Shown here: in pieces, positions 15,549 to 24,804 of the stretch
How positions within the stretch are numbered: the first letter of the stretch is position 1
How the letters are laid out: every line of letters starts with the position of its first letter
Source of the DNA: Allorhizobium borbori
Lineage (GTDB): Bacteria; Pseudomonadota; Alphaproteobacteria; Rhizobiales; Rhizobiaceae
Direction of reading: 5' to 3'
NCBI RefSeq assembly: GCF_014196535.1
Contig: NZ_JACIDU010000007.1
Span: 173,050 to 237,049 of the forward strand
Length of the DNA: 64,000 nt
Program-made: the position numbers and the translations under genes
The notes under the pieces: model-generated
What the model saw: the letters and a program-made list of their open reading frames with translations, nothing else
What the model was told of the DNA's origin: nothing
Database searches by the model: none

Positions 15549-16220
15549 ATGACAGATTACGAAGCCGCACGTGTACACATGGTGGACTGCCAGCTCAGGA
15601 CGACGGACGTGACGTCGCATCCCGTGCTCTCCGCCTTCCTCACCGTTCCGCGCGAGGCTTTTCTTCCTGAAGCGCTGAAGGCGACGGCTTATATCGATGA
15701 GGATATGCCCGTTACCAAGGCCACAGCCGGTGGCGAGCCCCGCTACATCATGGAACCGTCGCCGCTTGCCAAGCTGGTGCAGCTTGCCGATGTGAAGAAG
15801 ACCGACGTGGTTCTCGAAATCGGTGCGGGCGAAGGCTATGCCGCCGCCATTCTTTCGCTGCTCGCCGGTTCGGTCGTGGCGCTCGAAAGCGATGAGGCGC
15901 TGGCTGCAACCGCGACGCAGACGCTGTCCAAGCTCGGCTATGACAATGTCGCCGTCGTCACCGGCCCGCTCGAAAAGGGCTATGCATCCGAGGCACCCTA
16001 CGATCTCATTTTTCTGAACGGTGCGGTTGAAGAAGTGCCTGCTGCTCTTCTCGGGCAGCTTCGTGATGGTGGTCGTCTGGTTGCTGTCACCGGCAACGGC
16101 CATGCTGCCCGCGCCACGGTCATCAGCCGGGAAGGTGCCAACTACTCGACGGTTCGTTATTTCAACGCTGCGATCAAGGTTCTTCCGGGTTTCCACAAGG
16201 CAGCCGAGTTCGTTTTCTGA
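15549..16220 (+). CDS. Protein-L-isoaspartate O-methyltransferase family protein
   Basis: A 223-residue Rossmann methyltransferase. The start MTDYEAARVHMVDCQ has RBS ACAGGA just upstream. SAM-binding motif I is VLEIGAGEGYAAAIL (about residues 95-109); acidic motif II is VVALESD. The N-terminal PREAFLPEALKATAYIDEDM is the Pcm hallmark. The usual Pcm substrate-loop sequence is replaced by YIMEPSPLAKLVQL, and a second, more standard Pcm lies at 37376, so this copy may have a different substrate. It ends just before a strong terminator. Confidence 0.8.
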   Translation: MTDYEAARVHMVDCQLRTTDVTSHPVLSAFLTVPREAFLPEALKATAYIDEDMPVTKATAGGEPRYIMEPSPLAKLVQLADVKKTDVVLEIGAGEGYAAAILSLLAGSVVALESDEALAATATQTLSKLGYDNVAVVTGPLEKGYASEAPYDLIFLNGAVEEVPAALLGQLRDGGRLVAVTGNGHAARATVISREGANYSTVRYFNAAIKVLPGFHKAAEFVF

Positions 16221-16265
16221 GCCAGGTTGTCGTTGCTCCGGGGGTGCCCGGGCACAGTATTTTCC

Positions 16266-16295
16266 AAGGCCGGGTCCGCAACGTCCCGGCCTTTT
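16266..16295 (+). terminator. Terminator after the methyltransferase gene
   Basis: A 9-bp stem AAGGCCGGG / CCCGGCCTT with a 10-nt loop, followed by TT. Confidence 0.75.
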
Positions 16296-16461
16296 GCATT
16301 GCCGGCGGGCTTAATGGCCCGAAGCGGCAACAAAACTGTGCATGCGATACGATTTTATGGAGTGTTGAGATTCCGTTACCGCCGATCATGGCCTACCATT
16401 GAAGTCGAATCGGGTTCCTGTCGGGGGTCGTTTCGTTGTTTCAAGACAAACGGGGATTGAA

Positions 16462-17472
16462 ATGGCTCAGCCAAATGTAGCGCGTGAACCGTCAATGGAA
16501 GAAATTCTGGCGTCCATTCGCCGGATTATTGAAAGCAACGAGCCCGGCGCCGTTCCCGGCGCATCAGTTGTCCAGTCGCAGCCTGAAATGGACTACGCAG
16601 CCGATGACGAAGTGACGAACCAGTATGTGGACGCTGCCCGTCCGGTGGTGGCGGACAGTATGGGGACGCCGTTGCGCGCCGCCAATACCGCCGTGCCGCC
16701 GCGCGTGGAACGCGAAGCTTCGCCGGTCTATCAGGGTGAGAGCAAGCCGCAATCGCTTGCTGATATTGCCGCGCGCGTTCGCAATGCTTCCGAACGGATG
16801 ACGCCGCCGGTTCCCGTCATGCGCGAAGAAGTGCCAATGCCTCCGGAGCCGGTACAGCATCCGTCCGATATTTTCGGCGAGCGTGCCGCACCCGTTCAGG
16901 CGCAACCTCTTTCCGCGTATATGCCCGAACCGGATCGCCCGATTTTTTCGGAAGCGCAGCAGCATCGTCCGTCGGCATCGGCTTCTGCGTCGTTGCGCGC
17001 ATCACTTCAACCGCATCCGCAACCTCAGCAGGCGTCGGCAGTTCCGTCCTTTGAACCTGCCGCCGTTTCAGCCGCCAGCGAAATCATTTCACGCTACCAG
17101 GCGGAGGCGGTCTCCACAGCTCCTGTTTCCGAGCCCGTTGCTGTTGAAATTCCGGAAAACGCACCTGTTTACGCCACCTATTCGGAACCCGAGCCGGAAC
17201 AGGGTGTGAGCCCGGCGCAATCTGCCTTCGCGCCGGCTGTCGAAGCTTCCGCGCTTTCGCTGCTTTCCAGCGAAGCTGGCGTTATGGTTGCCCGCTCCTT
17301 TGGCGAGCTAGCCGAAGCCGTGGATGGCGCGCAGCGCCGCTCGCTTGATGAAATGGCCGAGGAAATGCTGCGACCGATGTTGCGCGAGTGGCTGGATGAC
17401 AATCTTCCGACGCTGGTGGAACGCCTTGTGCGTGAGGAAATCGAACGGGTCGCACGCGGTCCGCGCCGCTGA
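16462..17472 (+). CDS. popZ: PopZ-family (DUF2497) polar organising protein
   Basis: A 336-residue protein. Two short conserved ends flank a long Pro/Ala/Glu-rich disordered centre: residues 8-23 (REPSMEEILASIRRIIE) and about 300-330 (SLDEMAEEMLRPMLREWLDD then LVERLVREEIERVARG). This is the PopZ layout. In Agrobacterium PopZ marks the growing or new pole and tethers the ParB-origin complex; in Caulobacter it is a polar scaffold. The linker here is much longer than that of Caulobacter PopZ (about 177 residues in all). The start follows CGGGGA. A terminator separates it from valS. Confidence 0.85.
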   Translation: MAQPNVAREPSMEEILASIRRIIESNEPGAVPGASVVQSQPEMDYAADDEVTNQYVDAARPVVADSMGTPLRAANTAVPPRVEREASPVYQGESKPQSLADIAARVRNASERMTPPVPVMREEVPMPPEPVQHPSDIFGERAAPVQAQPLSAYMPEPDRPIFSEAQQHRPSASASASLRASLQPHPQPQQASAVPSFEPAAVSAASEIISRYQAEAVSTAPVSEPVAVEIPENAPVYATYSEPEPEQGVSPAQSAFAPAVEASALSLLSSEAGVMVARSFGELAEAVDGAQRRSLDEMAEEMLRPMLREWLDDNLPTLVERLVREEIERVARGPRR

Positions 17473-17522
17473 TCTGGCATAGTTGGGCGTCTTTCGCCCG
17501 ACCTTGCGTCGATATGCGCTTC

Positions 17523-17552
17523 AGCCGCTCCGGCCACGGGGCGGCTTTTTTA
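17523..17552 (+). terminator. Terminator after popZ
   Basis: Stem AGCCGC / GCGGCT with a 12-nt loop, followed by TTTTTTA. It separates popZ from valS. Confidence 0.75.
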
Positions 17553-17616
17553 TTGACTTGGCCCCTGCCATCCGGTTTACAAACCGGCATCTTCAAATGG
17601 AAATTCAGGTCCGAAA

Positions 17617-20460
17617 ATGCTCGAAAAGACCTACGACTGCACCACCGTCGAACCGAAAATCGCCAAGGCCTGGGATGAGGCTGATGCCTTCCGCGCCGGA
17701 GCCAATGCCGAACCGGGTGCGGAAAGCTTCTGCATCGTGATCCCGCCGCCGAACGTGACGGGGTCGCTGCATATGGGCCACGCGCTCAACAATACGCTGC
17801 AGGACATCATGGTCCGCTTCGAGCGCATGCGCGGCAAGGATGTGCTGTGGCAGCCGGGTATGGACCATGCCGGCATCGCCACGCAGATGGTCGTTGAGCG
17901 CCAACTGGCTCAGAAGGGCCTGCCGGCCCGTCGCGACATGGGCCGCGAAGCCTTTGTCGAAAAGGTCTGGGAGTGGAAGGCCGAATCCGGTGGCCTGATC
18001 TTCAACCAGTTGAAGCGCCTCGGCGCGTCCTGCGACTGGTCGCGCGAGCGCTTCACCATGGACGAGGGGCTTTCTGCGGCCGTTCTTGAGGTCTTCGTCT
18101 CCCTTTACAAGGAAGGCCTGATCTACAAGGACAAGCGCCTTGTGAACTGGGACCCGAAGCTTCTGACCGCGATTTCCGATCTGGAAGTCGAGCAGGTCGA
18201 GATGAATGGCAACCTCTGGCATCTGCGTTATCCGCTGGAAGAGGGTGTCACCTACAAGCATCCCGTTGCCTTTGATGAGGAAGGCAAGCCGACCGAATGG
18301 GAAGAACGCGACTATCTCGTCGTCGCCACCACACGTCCGGAAACCATGCTGGGTGATACTGGCGTTGCCGTTCACCCCGATGACGAGCGCTACAAGGCGA
18401 TTGTCGGCAAGCATGTCGTCCTGCCGATCGTCGGCCGCAAGATTCCAATCGTTGCGGACCTCTATCCGGACCCGACCGCGGGCACCGGTGCGGTGAAGAT
18501 GACGCCTGCCCATGATTTCAACGACTTCGATGTCGGCAAGCGCGCTGGCCTCAGGATGATCAACATTCTGACCGTCGAAGGTGCAATCACCATCACCGAT
18601 AATGAGGACTTCTCCGAGGGCCTGACACCGACGCGTGAGCAGGAAGCCGTGTGGGAGAGCCTGCAAGGGCTGGATCGCTTTGTCGCCCGCAAGAAGATCG
18701 TCGAGATCTTCGAGGCCGAAGGCCTGCTCGACAAGATCGAGCCGCACAAGAACATGGTTCCGCATGGCGACCGTGGCGGCGTGCCGATCGAGCCACGCCT
18801 GACGGAGCAGTGGTATGTGGACGCGAAGACGCTGGCTGAGCCGGCGATTGCCTCGGTTCGCGAAGGCCGCACCAAGTTCGTTCCGAAGAATTGGGAAAAG
18901 ACCTATTTTGAATGGATGGAGAACATCCAGCCCTGGTGCATTTCCCGCCAGCTCTGGTGGGGCCATCAGATCCCGGCCTGGTACGGCCCGGATGGCCAGG
19001 TCTTCGTGGAGAAGACCGAGGAAGAGGCGCTCGACGCTGCCGTTCAGCATTACCTTGCCCATGAAGGCCCGTGGAAGGCCTGGGTTCAGGAAAAGCTCGA
19101 AAACTTCGCGCCGGGTGAAATCCTGACGCGCGATGAGGATGTGCTCGACACATGGTTCTCATCGGCGCTGTGGCCCTTCTCGACGCTCGGCTGGCCGGAG
19201 CAGACGCCGGAACTGGCGCGTTATTATCCGACCAGCGTGCTCGTCACCGGTTTCGACATCATCTTCTTCTGGGTCGCCCGCATGATGATGATGGGTCTGC
19301 ACTTCATGAAGGACGAGGACGGTAACCCGATCGAGCCCTTCGACACGGTTTATGTTCACGCGCTGGTTCGCGACAAGAACGGCCAGAAGATGTCGAAGTC
19401 CAAGGGCAACGTCATCGATCCGCTGGAACTGATCGACGAGTACGGCGCGGACGCGTTGCGGTTCACGCTCGCGATCATGGCCGCGCAGGGTCGTGACGTG
19501 AAGCTCGATCCGGCCCGCATCGCCGGCTACCGCAATTTCGGCACCAAGCTGTGGAATGCCACGCGCTTTGCCGAGATGAACGGCGCTACGCACAATCCGC
19601 GTTTCGTGCCTGAGAACACGAAGCTGACGATCAACCGCTGGATCCTGACGGAGCTTTCGCGGGCAGTCGCCGCTGTAACGGAAGCCATTGAGAGCCACCG
19701 TTTCAACGATGCCGCCAGCGCGCTTTATCGCTTCGTCTGGAATCAGGTGTGCGACTGGTATCTCGAACTGCTGAAGCCTGTCTTCAACGGTGAGGATGAA
19801 GCGGCGAAGAAGGAAGCGCAGGATTGCGCGGCCTACGTTCTCGAAGAAACCTACAAGCTTCTGCACCCCTTCATGCCGTTCATGACGGAAGAGCTTTGGA
19901 CGCACACGGCTGCAGAAGGCACGGCGCGTGCAAACCTGTTATGCCACACGGCCTGGCCGGATGCCGATTTTGCGGATGCTTCGGCTGCCGATGAAATCAA
20001 CTGGCTGGTCGATCTCGTGTCAGGCATCCGTTCGGCGCGGGCGGAAATGAATGTGCCGCCGTCCGCAACAGCGCCGCTCGTGGTGGTAGGCGCCAACGCA
20101 CTGACGCTCGAGCGTGTCGAGCGTCATGGTGCGGCCATCGGTCGTCTGGCGCGTGTCGAGGGTATTTCGTCCGCTGCGGTCGCGCCGAAGGGTGCTGCTC
20201 AGATCGTTATCGGTGAAGCGACAGCTTGCCTGCCGCTTGGCAACCTGATCGATGTCGCGGCTGAAAAGGCGCGGCTCGAGAAGGCGATCGTCAAGGTTGA
20301 GCAGGAGAAGGACCGTCTGGCGAAGAAGCTCGGCAACGAGAAATTCATCGCCAATGCCGATCCTGAGGTGGTTGCCGCCGACCGCGAGCGCTTCGATGAG
20401 TTGGAGATTCAGCGCGCCAACCTCAAGACGGCGCTGGAGCGCGTTGCCGAAGCCGGTTGA
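17617..20460 (+). CDS. valS: Valine--tRNA ligase
   Basis: A 947-residue class I aminoacyl-tRNA synthetase that charges tRNA-Val. The HIGH motif is HMGH at residues 52-55 ([15 protein letters not shown]) and the KMSKS loop is at 591-595 ([11 protein letters not shown]). The CP1 editing domain lies between them ([19 protein letters not shown]). The C-terminus ends in the coiled-coil tRNA-binding arm ([20 protein letters not shown] to the end). Length is normal for the bacterial enzyme. It forms its own unit between the popZ terminator and a strong hairpin. Confidence 0.98.
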   Translation: MLEKTYDCTTVEPKIAKAWDEADAFRAGANAEPGAESFCIVIPPPNVTGSLHMGHALNNTLQDIMVRFERMRGKDVLWQPGMDHAGIATQMVVERQLAQKGLPARRDMGREAFVEKVWEWKAESGGLIFNQLKRLGASCDWSRERFTMDEGLSAAVLEVFVSLYKEGLIYKDKRLVNWDPKLLTAISDLEVEQVEMNGNLWHLRYPLEEGVTYKHPVAFDEEGKPTEWEERDYLVVATTRPETMLGDTGVAVHPDDERYKAIVGKHVVLPIVGRKIPIVADLYPDPTAGTGAVKMTPAHDFNDFDVGKRAGLRMINILTVEGAITITDNEDFSEGLTPTREQEAVWESLQGLDRFVARKKIVEIFEAEGLLDKIEPHKNMVPHGDRGGVPIEPRLTEQWYVDAKTLAEPAIASVREGRTKFVPKNWEKTYFEWMENIQPWCISRQLWWGHQIPAWYGPDGQVFVEKTEEEALDAAVQHYLAHEGPWKAWVQEKLENFAPGEILTRDEDVLDTWFSSALWPFSTLGWPEQTPELARYYPTSVLVTGFDIIFFWVARMMMMGLHFMKDEDGNPIEPFDTVYVHALVRDKNGQKMSKSKGNVIDPLELIDEYGADALRFTLAIMAAQGRDVKLDPARIAGYRNFGTKLWNATRFAEMNGATHNPRFVPENTKLTINRWILTELSRAVAAVTEAIESHRFNDAASALYRFVWNQVCDWYLELLKPVFNGEDEAAKKEAQDCAAYVLEETYKLLHPFMPFMTEELWTHTAAEGTARANLLCHTAWPDADFADASAADEINWLVDLVSGIRSARAEMNVPPSATAPLVVVGANALTLERVERHGAAIGRLARVEGISSAAVAPKGAAQIVIGEATACLPLGNLIDVAAEKARLEKAIVKVEQEKDRLAKKLGNEKFIANADPEVVAADRERFDELEIQRANLKTALERVAEAG

Positions 20461-20485
20461 TAGGCAAGGCAGGAACCGAATCTTT

Positions 20486-20518
20486 CGAAAGGGCGGGGTA
20501 TTTTATCCCGCCCTTTCG
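20486..20518 (+). terminator. Strong hairpin after valS
   Basis: A perfect 12-bp stem, CGAAAGGGCGGG / CCCGCCCTTTCG, with a 9-nt loop. No clean T-run follows, so termination is likely but not certain. Confidence 0.6.
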
Positions 20519-20872
20519 GCTTTGTGTTTCGTCGCTTTGGGCTGTTGCGGCAATGCCCTGGCGATTTCGCGGGTATTTCCGTTATTTTCTGGCATTCAAA
20601 CGGTTGAAACTCATTTTTCCGAGAATTTCATACAAATTGTCATTTGTGTTCGTTTTGCAACGGACCCCACCGTCTTGGGTTTCAGATTCCAATTAGATGC
20701 GAAAATTCAGGCGATGTTGGAATTTTGTTTCTAACGAGCGTTTGGTCCTCTGTTTGCAGCAAAACTTACGTAAATCCGGCAAGGAAATGGCGGTTTCGCA
20801 TGCGAAATCTTGCTGTTGCCTTTGCGCGCCATCACGACGACACTTTGAACGATTGATTGCATGGGAGGAGAC
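20519..20872. promoter_or_regulatory. Intergenic region upstream of the FadL-type porin
   Basis: About 350 nt with no convincing gene. Short ORFs here lack RBS and conserved content. It is more AT-rich than its surroundings, notably 20600-20780, and should hold the porin promoter and any operator. I could not fix a -35/-10 pair with confidence. Confidence 0.4.
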
Positions 20873-22141
20873 ATGGCAACCATATCGTTCAAGACACTCG
20901 CTCTGAGTGCGTGCGCCCTTGCCGTTGCGGCACCGGCTTTCGCAGGGGGACTGGAGCGCGGTGGATATAATATCGACCTTTTGTTCGACCCTTCCGATTA
21001 CGTTCTGGAAGGTACGGCGACGTTTGTCATGCCCCAGCGTGATGTTTACGGTACGGTCGACAACCCCGTAAAAAGTGGCGGCAGCTTGCCTGCAGCGTGG
21101 AGGACGACTGCGGACGACTCCGAAAATTACTGGTCGCCGCGCATTGGCGCGAAGGCCGCAATCGGCGACATGGCCGACTGCATGTTCGACTATTCCGAAC
21201 CATGGGGCGCGCATCTCAAACCCGGCCAGTGGCAGGGGGCGAGCTACAACATGGAAACCGACGTGAAGTCGCAGAATTATGCGACGACCTGCCGGGTGAA
21301 GTTCGATTTCGGTAAGGGTGACCTGTCGATTATCGGTGGCGGCTTTTATCAGGAAATCAGTGGCATCAAGCATCGTCAGGTTCTTTCGCCCACATTGCTT
21401 GGCCCAGCCTATCCGTCGCTCCTGAGCGGCGTCGGTATTCTGGACATGGAAGGCAATGGCTGGGGCTGGCGTGCCGGTCTTGCCTACGAAATCCCGGAAA
21501 TCGCCTTCCGGGCTAGCCTCGTCTATAACAGTGCTGTCGATCACGACCTGAGCGGCACTGTGGATCTCACGGGCGTTCCGGCCATTCCAGGCACACCGCT
21601 CGCCACCATCGGTGGCCGGGTTATTCCGGTCTACGGTCAGGTGTCCATGCCGGATACGGTCGAACTCAAGATGCAGACCGGCATCGCACCCGGCTGGCTC
21701 GCCTTCGGTTCTGTCAAGTGGACGGACTGGAGCCAGATTCAGGTGGTTCCGTTCTGCGCTGTGGGTACGCCGGTTTGCCGGCCGAACTTCGCGATCAACA
21801 CGCTCGATCTGTTCTATCAGGATGGCTGGACGGTTTCGGGCGGTGTCGGTCACAAGTTCAATGACCAGTGGAGCGGTGCAGTCAGCCTGACGTGGGATCG
21901 CGGCACATCGACCGTGATCGGCACGCAAACCGATAGCTGGGTGCTCGGCTCGCAGGTCGTCTATTCGCCCAACAAGAATGTCGAGTTGAAGCTTGCGGGC
22001 GCGCTTGGCATTCTCACCTCCGGGTCTTCCGGCTGGGGCGCGACCTGTGACACGGGCAAGACCTGTGGCGACGAAGCCACCTACAAGTTCGGCAACGATC
22101 TCGTGGCGGCCATTTCGACCGGTATCAAGGTTAAGTTCTGA
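20873..22141 (+). CDS. OmpP1/FadL-family outer-membrane transport protein
   Basis: A 422-residue protein. RBS GGGAGGAG lies 3-10 nt before the ATG. Signal peptide residues 1-24 end at APAFA. The mature protein starts GGLERGGYNIDLLFDPSDYV, the FadL-type N-terminal hatch, and continues as alternating beta strands rich in aromatic girdle residues (GWLAFGSVKWTDWS, YQDGWTVSGGVGHKFNDQW), ending in Phe (TGIKVKF), the outer-membrane assembly signal. FadL proteins carry long-chain fatty acids or other hydrophobic compounds. A terminator follows directly. Confidence 0.85.
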   Translation: MATISFKTLALSACALAVAAPAFAGGLERGGYNIDLLFDPSDYVLEGTATFVMPQRDVYGTVDNPVKSGGSLPAAWRTTADDSENYWSPRIGAKAAIGDMADCMFDYSEPWGAHLKPGQWQGASYNMETDVKSQNYATTCRVKFDFGKGDLSIIGGGFYQEISGIKHRQVLSPTLLGPAYPSLLSGVGILDMEGNGWGWRAGLAYEIPEIAFRASLVYNSAVDHDLSGTVDLTGVPAIPGTPLATIGGRVIPVYGQVSMPDTVELKMQTGIAPGWLAFGSVKWTDWSQIQVVPFCAVGTPVCRPNFAINTLDLFYQDGWTVSGGVGHKFNDQWSGAVSLTWDRGTSTVIGTQTDSWVLGSQVVYSPNKNVELKLAGALGILTSGSSGWGATCDTGKTCGDEATYKFGNDLVAAISTGIKVKF

Positions 22142-22175
22142 GGCGTATCCCGTCAGGTTCGCCACTTTCGAAATT

Positions 22176-22204
22176 GGGTCCGGCGTTCGCGCCGGGCCCG
22201 TTTT
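22176..22204 (+). terminator. Terminator after the FadL-type gene
   Basis: A 10-bp stem GGGTCCGGCG / CGCCGGGCCC (one T-G pair) with a TTCG tetraloop, followed by GTTTTAG. Confidence 0.85.
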
Positions 22205-22638
22205 AGTTTCAGGTAAGCATGTCGCGACAAAAAGTCGGGGGGGAGTTTGGCTTGTGACGATTCAGCAACAGTTTTGCAGAAGAGTCACAGCGCTGCCCAG
22301 GCGGGCGAATTTGGTCCATTTCCCGCCACAAACGGAGCGCAGCGATGGGACCGTGAGATGCGGGGAATGAACATGCCGTTCACAACCGGACTTGAAAGGG
22401 GTTTGAAAGTCGTTTGATTGCGGCTCGTTAGAGAAAACGGGCGGCGAGTATGGGGAAATGGGGTCGAATGTCCTCAATTTACCCGAAATGACTTTTAGGG
22501 TGAGGTCGTTTTCGCATTTAGCCGGTTGCGGAGCCGGCCTTGTGGAAATGGCTTTGCGGGGCACGGTTTTTGTCTGACGCGGATAGCGCCTGAGGGGCGG
22601 CCATCGCGTGGTAAGGCTTAGGGAAAGTAGTCGTAACC
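22205..22638. promoter_or_regulatory. Long upstream region of exoR
   Basis: About 430 nt without a supported gene. It should contain the exoR promoter. In rhizobia exoR expression is tied to the ChvI response regulator, so ChvI sites may lie here, but I did not identify one. Confidence 0.4.
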
Positions 22639-23445
22639 ATGTGGAATGTTGAGTTCAAATGCGTGAGCCGAATGACCGCGGGATTTGCCCTCGCCGCGGC
22701 CGCTTTCGCGACGGCGCCCCTGCCGGCACGGGCCTTTGACATCAACAGCGGCGTCTCCAAGGAATCGGGGCCGTTCGATCTCTTCAAGTTCGGCTTCAAG
22801 GCCTACAAGAACGGCCAGAAGCAAGAAGCCGTCGAGGCCTATCGCTATGCGGCGGAGAAGGGCCATACGGGTTCCCGCTGGGCTTTGGCCAATATGTATG
22901 CCTTCGGCGACGGCGTGGCGCAGAACGATTTCGAAGCCTTCAAGATCTACAGTGAAATTGCCAACGAGGGCATCGAGCCCGGCTCCCGCGACACCGGTTT
23001 CTTCGTGAATGCGCTTATGGCTCTGGCCAATTACTATCGCAACGGCATTCCCGGCAGCCCGATCAAGATCGACCTTTCCCAGTCGCGCCAGCTTTATTTC
23101 CAGGCAGCCTCCACCTTCGGCGTTGCTGAAGCGCAGTATCAGCTTGCCCGCATGATTCTGGACGGTCAGGGCGGCAAGGCCAATGTGCTGCAGGCCAAGA
23201 AGTGGCTGAACCAGGCCAGCAAGGGCGGTCACCCCGCCGCCATGGCGATTTTCGGCAATATCCTGTTCGAAGAAGGTCAGACGGCGCGCGGCCTGGCCTT
23301 TATGACCGCGGCGCTCGACCGGTGTGCCCCCAAGGATTGCCCGTGGATGCAGGATCTTCAGGAGCAGGCCTTTGCCGTTGCCTCCGAAGACGATCGGCGT
23401 TCAGCTGTGACGCTGGCCAGCAACATCACGCGCAGTGGTGATTGA
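22639..23445 (+). CDS. exoR: ExoR, periplasmic Sel1-repeat regulator of the ExoS/ChvI system
   Basis: A 268-residue protein, the length known for rhizobial ExoR. An N-terminal signal peptide (AGFALAAAAFATAPLPARA) is followed by DINSGVSKESGPFDLFKFGF. Sel1-type repeats of about 36 residues follow (EAYRYAAEKGHTGSRWALAN; YFQAASTFGVAEAQYQLARM; KWLNQASKGGHPAAMAIFGN). ExoR binds and restrains the sensor kinase ExoS/ChvG in the periplasm and is degraded at low pH, switching on exopolysaccharide and invasion genes and shutting down motility. It lies alone on the plus strand, convergent with xthA. Confidence 0.9.
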   Translation: MWNVEFKCVSRMTAGFALAAAAFATAPLPARAFDINSGVSKESGPFDLFKFGFKAYKNGQKQEAVEAYRYAAEKGHTGSRWALANMYAFGDGVAQNDFEAFKIYSEIANEGIEPGSRDTGFFVNALMALANYYRNGIPGSPIKIDLSQSRQLYFQAASTFGVAEAQYQLARMILDGQGGKANVLQAKKWLNQASKGGHPAAMAIFGNILFEEGQTARGLAFMTAALDRCAPKDCPWMQDLQEQAFAVASEDDRRSAVTLASNITRSGD

Positions 23446-23459
23446 ACCGGACCTCCGGT

Positions 23460-24251
23460 TCAGAACTCGAACGAAAACTCACCAACCATCGGAACGTGGT
23501 CGGACGGCTTTTCCCAGCCGCGAACATGCTTTTCAACATCTGCCGAAACGAGATGGCGGGCGGCTTCCGGCGACAGCATCAGGTGATCGATGCGGATGCC
23601 GTTGTTCTTCTGCCAGGCGCCGGCCTGGTAATCCCAGAATGTGTAGAGCTTGGGCGCGTCGGTGACGGCGCGAAGCGCATCCGTGAAGCCCAGATTTTCG
23701 AGGCGGCGGAACGCTGCCCGCGTTTGCGGGAGAAAGAGCGCGTCGCCAGCCCAGACCTTCGGATCATGGCAATCGAACGGTTCGGGGATGACGTTGTAGT
23801 CGCCGGCGAGAATGAGCGGCTCCTCAAGCTTCAGTCGGTCTTCGGCAAAGCGGGCGAGGCGATCCATCCAGGACAGCTTGTAAGGATACTTCACCGGATC
23901 GTCCGGCGGATTACCATTCGGCAGATAAAGCGAGGCGACGCGAAGTGCGCCGCCCTTGACGGAAAACACGCCTTCGATGAAGCGGGCCTGCTCGTCGCTG
24001 TCATCGCCCGGCAAACCGCGATTGACCTCATCCGGCCGTACCTTTGACAGGAGGGCAACGCCGTTGAAGCCCTTCTGGCCATGGGTTTCGACGTGATAGC
24101 CGAGCGCCTCGATCTCCAGACGGGGAAAGGCGTCATCGACCGATTTGATTTCCTGAAGGCAGGCGATATCGGGGGAGGAGTCCTTCAGCCACTGGCAAAG
24201 GTTCTCGATGCGCGCCTTGACGCCGTTGATGTTCCATGTGGCGATCTTCAA
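23460..24251 (-). CDS. xthA: Exodeoxyribonuclease III
   Basis: A 263-residue AP endonuclease/exonuclease of base-excision repair. Family motifs: KIATWNINGVKARI at the N-terminus, CLQEIK (metal-binding Glu), LYLPNG, LAGDYNVIPEPFD, RIDHLMLSP and the C-terminal SDHVPMVGEF (catalytic Asp-His). There is no ATG at the conserved beginning; I place the start at the TTG at 24251, giving MKIATWNING, with GGGAAAAG upstream. TTG codons at 24269 and 24275 are alternatives. It follows erpA by about 24 nt on the same strand. Confidence 0.92.
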   Translation of the reverse strand: MKIATWNINGVKARIENLCQWLKDSSPDIACLQEIKSVDDAFPRLEIEALGYHVETHGQKGFNGVALLSKVRPDEVNRGLPGDDSDEQARFIEGVFSVKGGALRVASLYLPNGNPPDDPVKYPYKLSWMDRLARFAEDRLKLEEPLILAGDYNVIPEPFDCHDPKVWAGDALFLPQTRAAFRRLENLGFTDALRAVTDAPKLYTFWDYQAGAWQKNNGIRIDHLMLSPEAARHLVSADVEKHVRGWEKPSDHVPMVGEFSFEF

Positions 24252-24275
24252 GACGCTTTTCCCGTTCAAATGCAA

Positions 24276-24605
24276 TCAGATGGAGAAGCTGGTGCCGCAG
24301 CCGCAGCTTGCCACCGCGTTCGGATTCTTGATCTGGAAGGACTGACCGAGCAGGTTGTCGACGAAGTCGATTTCCGAACCTTCCATGTAGACGAGCGACA
24401 TGCTGTCGATCAGCACTTTCGCGCCATCGCGCTCGATCACGACGTCGTCGTTGTCGGCACCTGCGGCGAGGTCAAACTTGTAGGAGAAGCCCGAGCAGCC
24501 GCCGCCTTCGACGGAGATGCGAAGGGCTTCCTTGCCGGCTTCCGAGCCGACGATCTGGCTGATGCGGCGGGCCGCCGATTCCGAGAGGGTAATCGTGTTC
24601 GTCAT
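24276..24605 (-). CDS. erpA: Iron-sulfur cluster insertion protein ErpA
   Basis: A 109-residue A-type Fe-S carrier. The three cluster ligands have family spacing: Cys37 (EGGGCSGFSY), Cys101 and Cys103 (ASCGCGTSF). ErpA passes clusters to essential apoproteins. The ATG at 24605 has GGAGA 7 nt upstream; the TTG two codons earlier is less likely. Rhizobial genomes often carry this gene beside xthA and divergent from dgt, as here. Confidence 0.92.
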   Translation of the reverse strand: MTNTITLSESAARRISQIVGSEAGKEALRISVEGGGCSGFSYKFDLAAGADNDDVVIERDGAKVLIDSMSLVYMEGSEIDFVDNLLGQSFQIKNPNAVASCGCGTSFSI

Positions 24606-24804
24606 GGTCAAATCTCCAGGCGGTTCAAGGCCGCACGGGTCATCATTCTTTCTTCCGGGTCGCCAAAGCGCTGGAAAATCGGATTATAGTTCCGATTCGA
24701 GCAGATGCGTTTCGCTGAGGCGAAGCCGCTGAATGGCTTTCCGGTATCCGGCGTTATAGGTATGGAGGCGGAGGCATTGCGTCAATGGGTTGGATGAAGA
24801 GCGG

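Noticed and set aside
17605..19062. A 485-codon minus-strand frame opposite valS
   Set aside because: valS is certain, and the antisense frame has no start signal or family features.
20693..22165. A 490-codon minus-strand frame opposite the FadL-type gene
   Set aside because: Antisense shadow: the plus strand has a signal peptide, an RBS and porin features, while the minus frame shows no domain.
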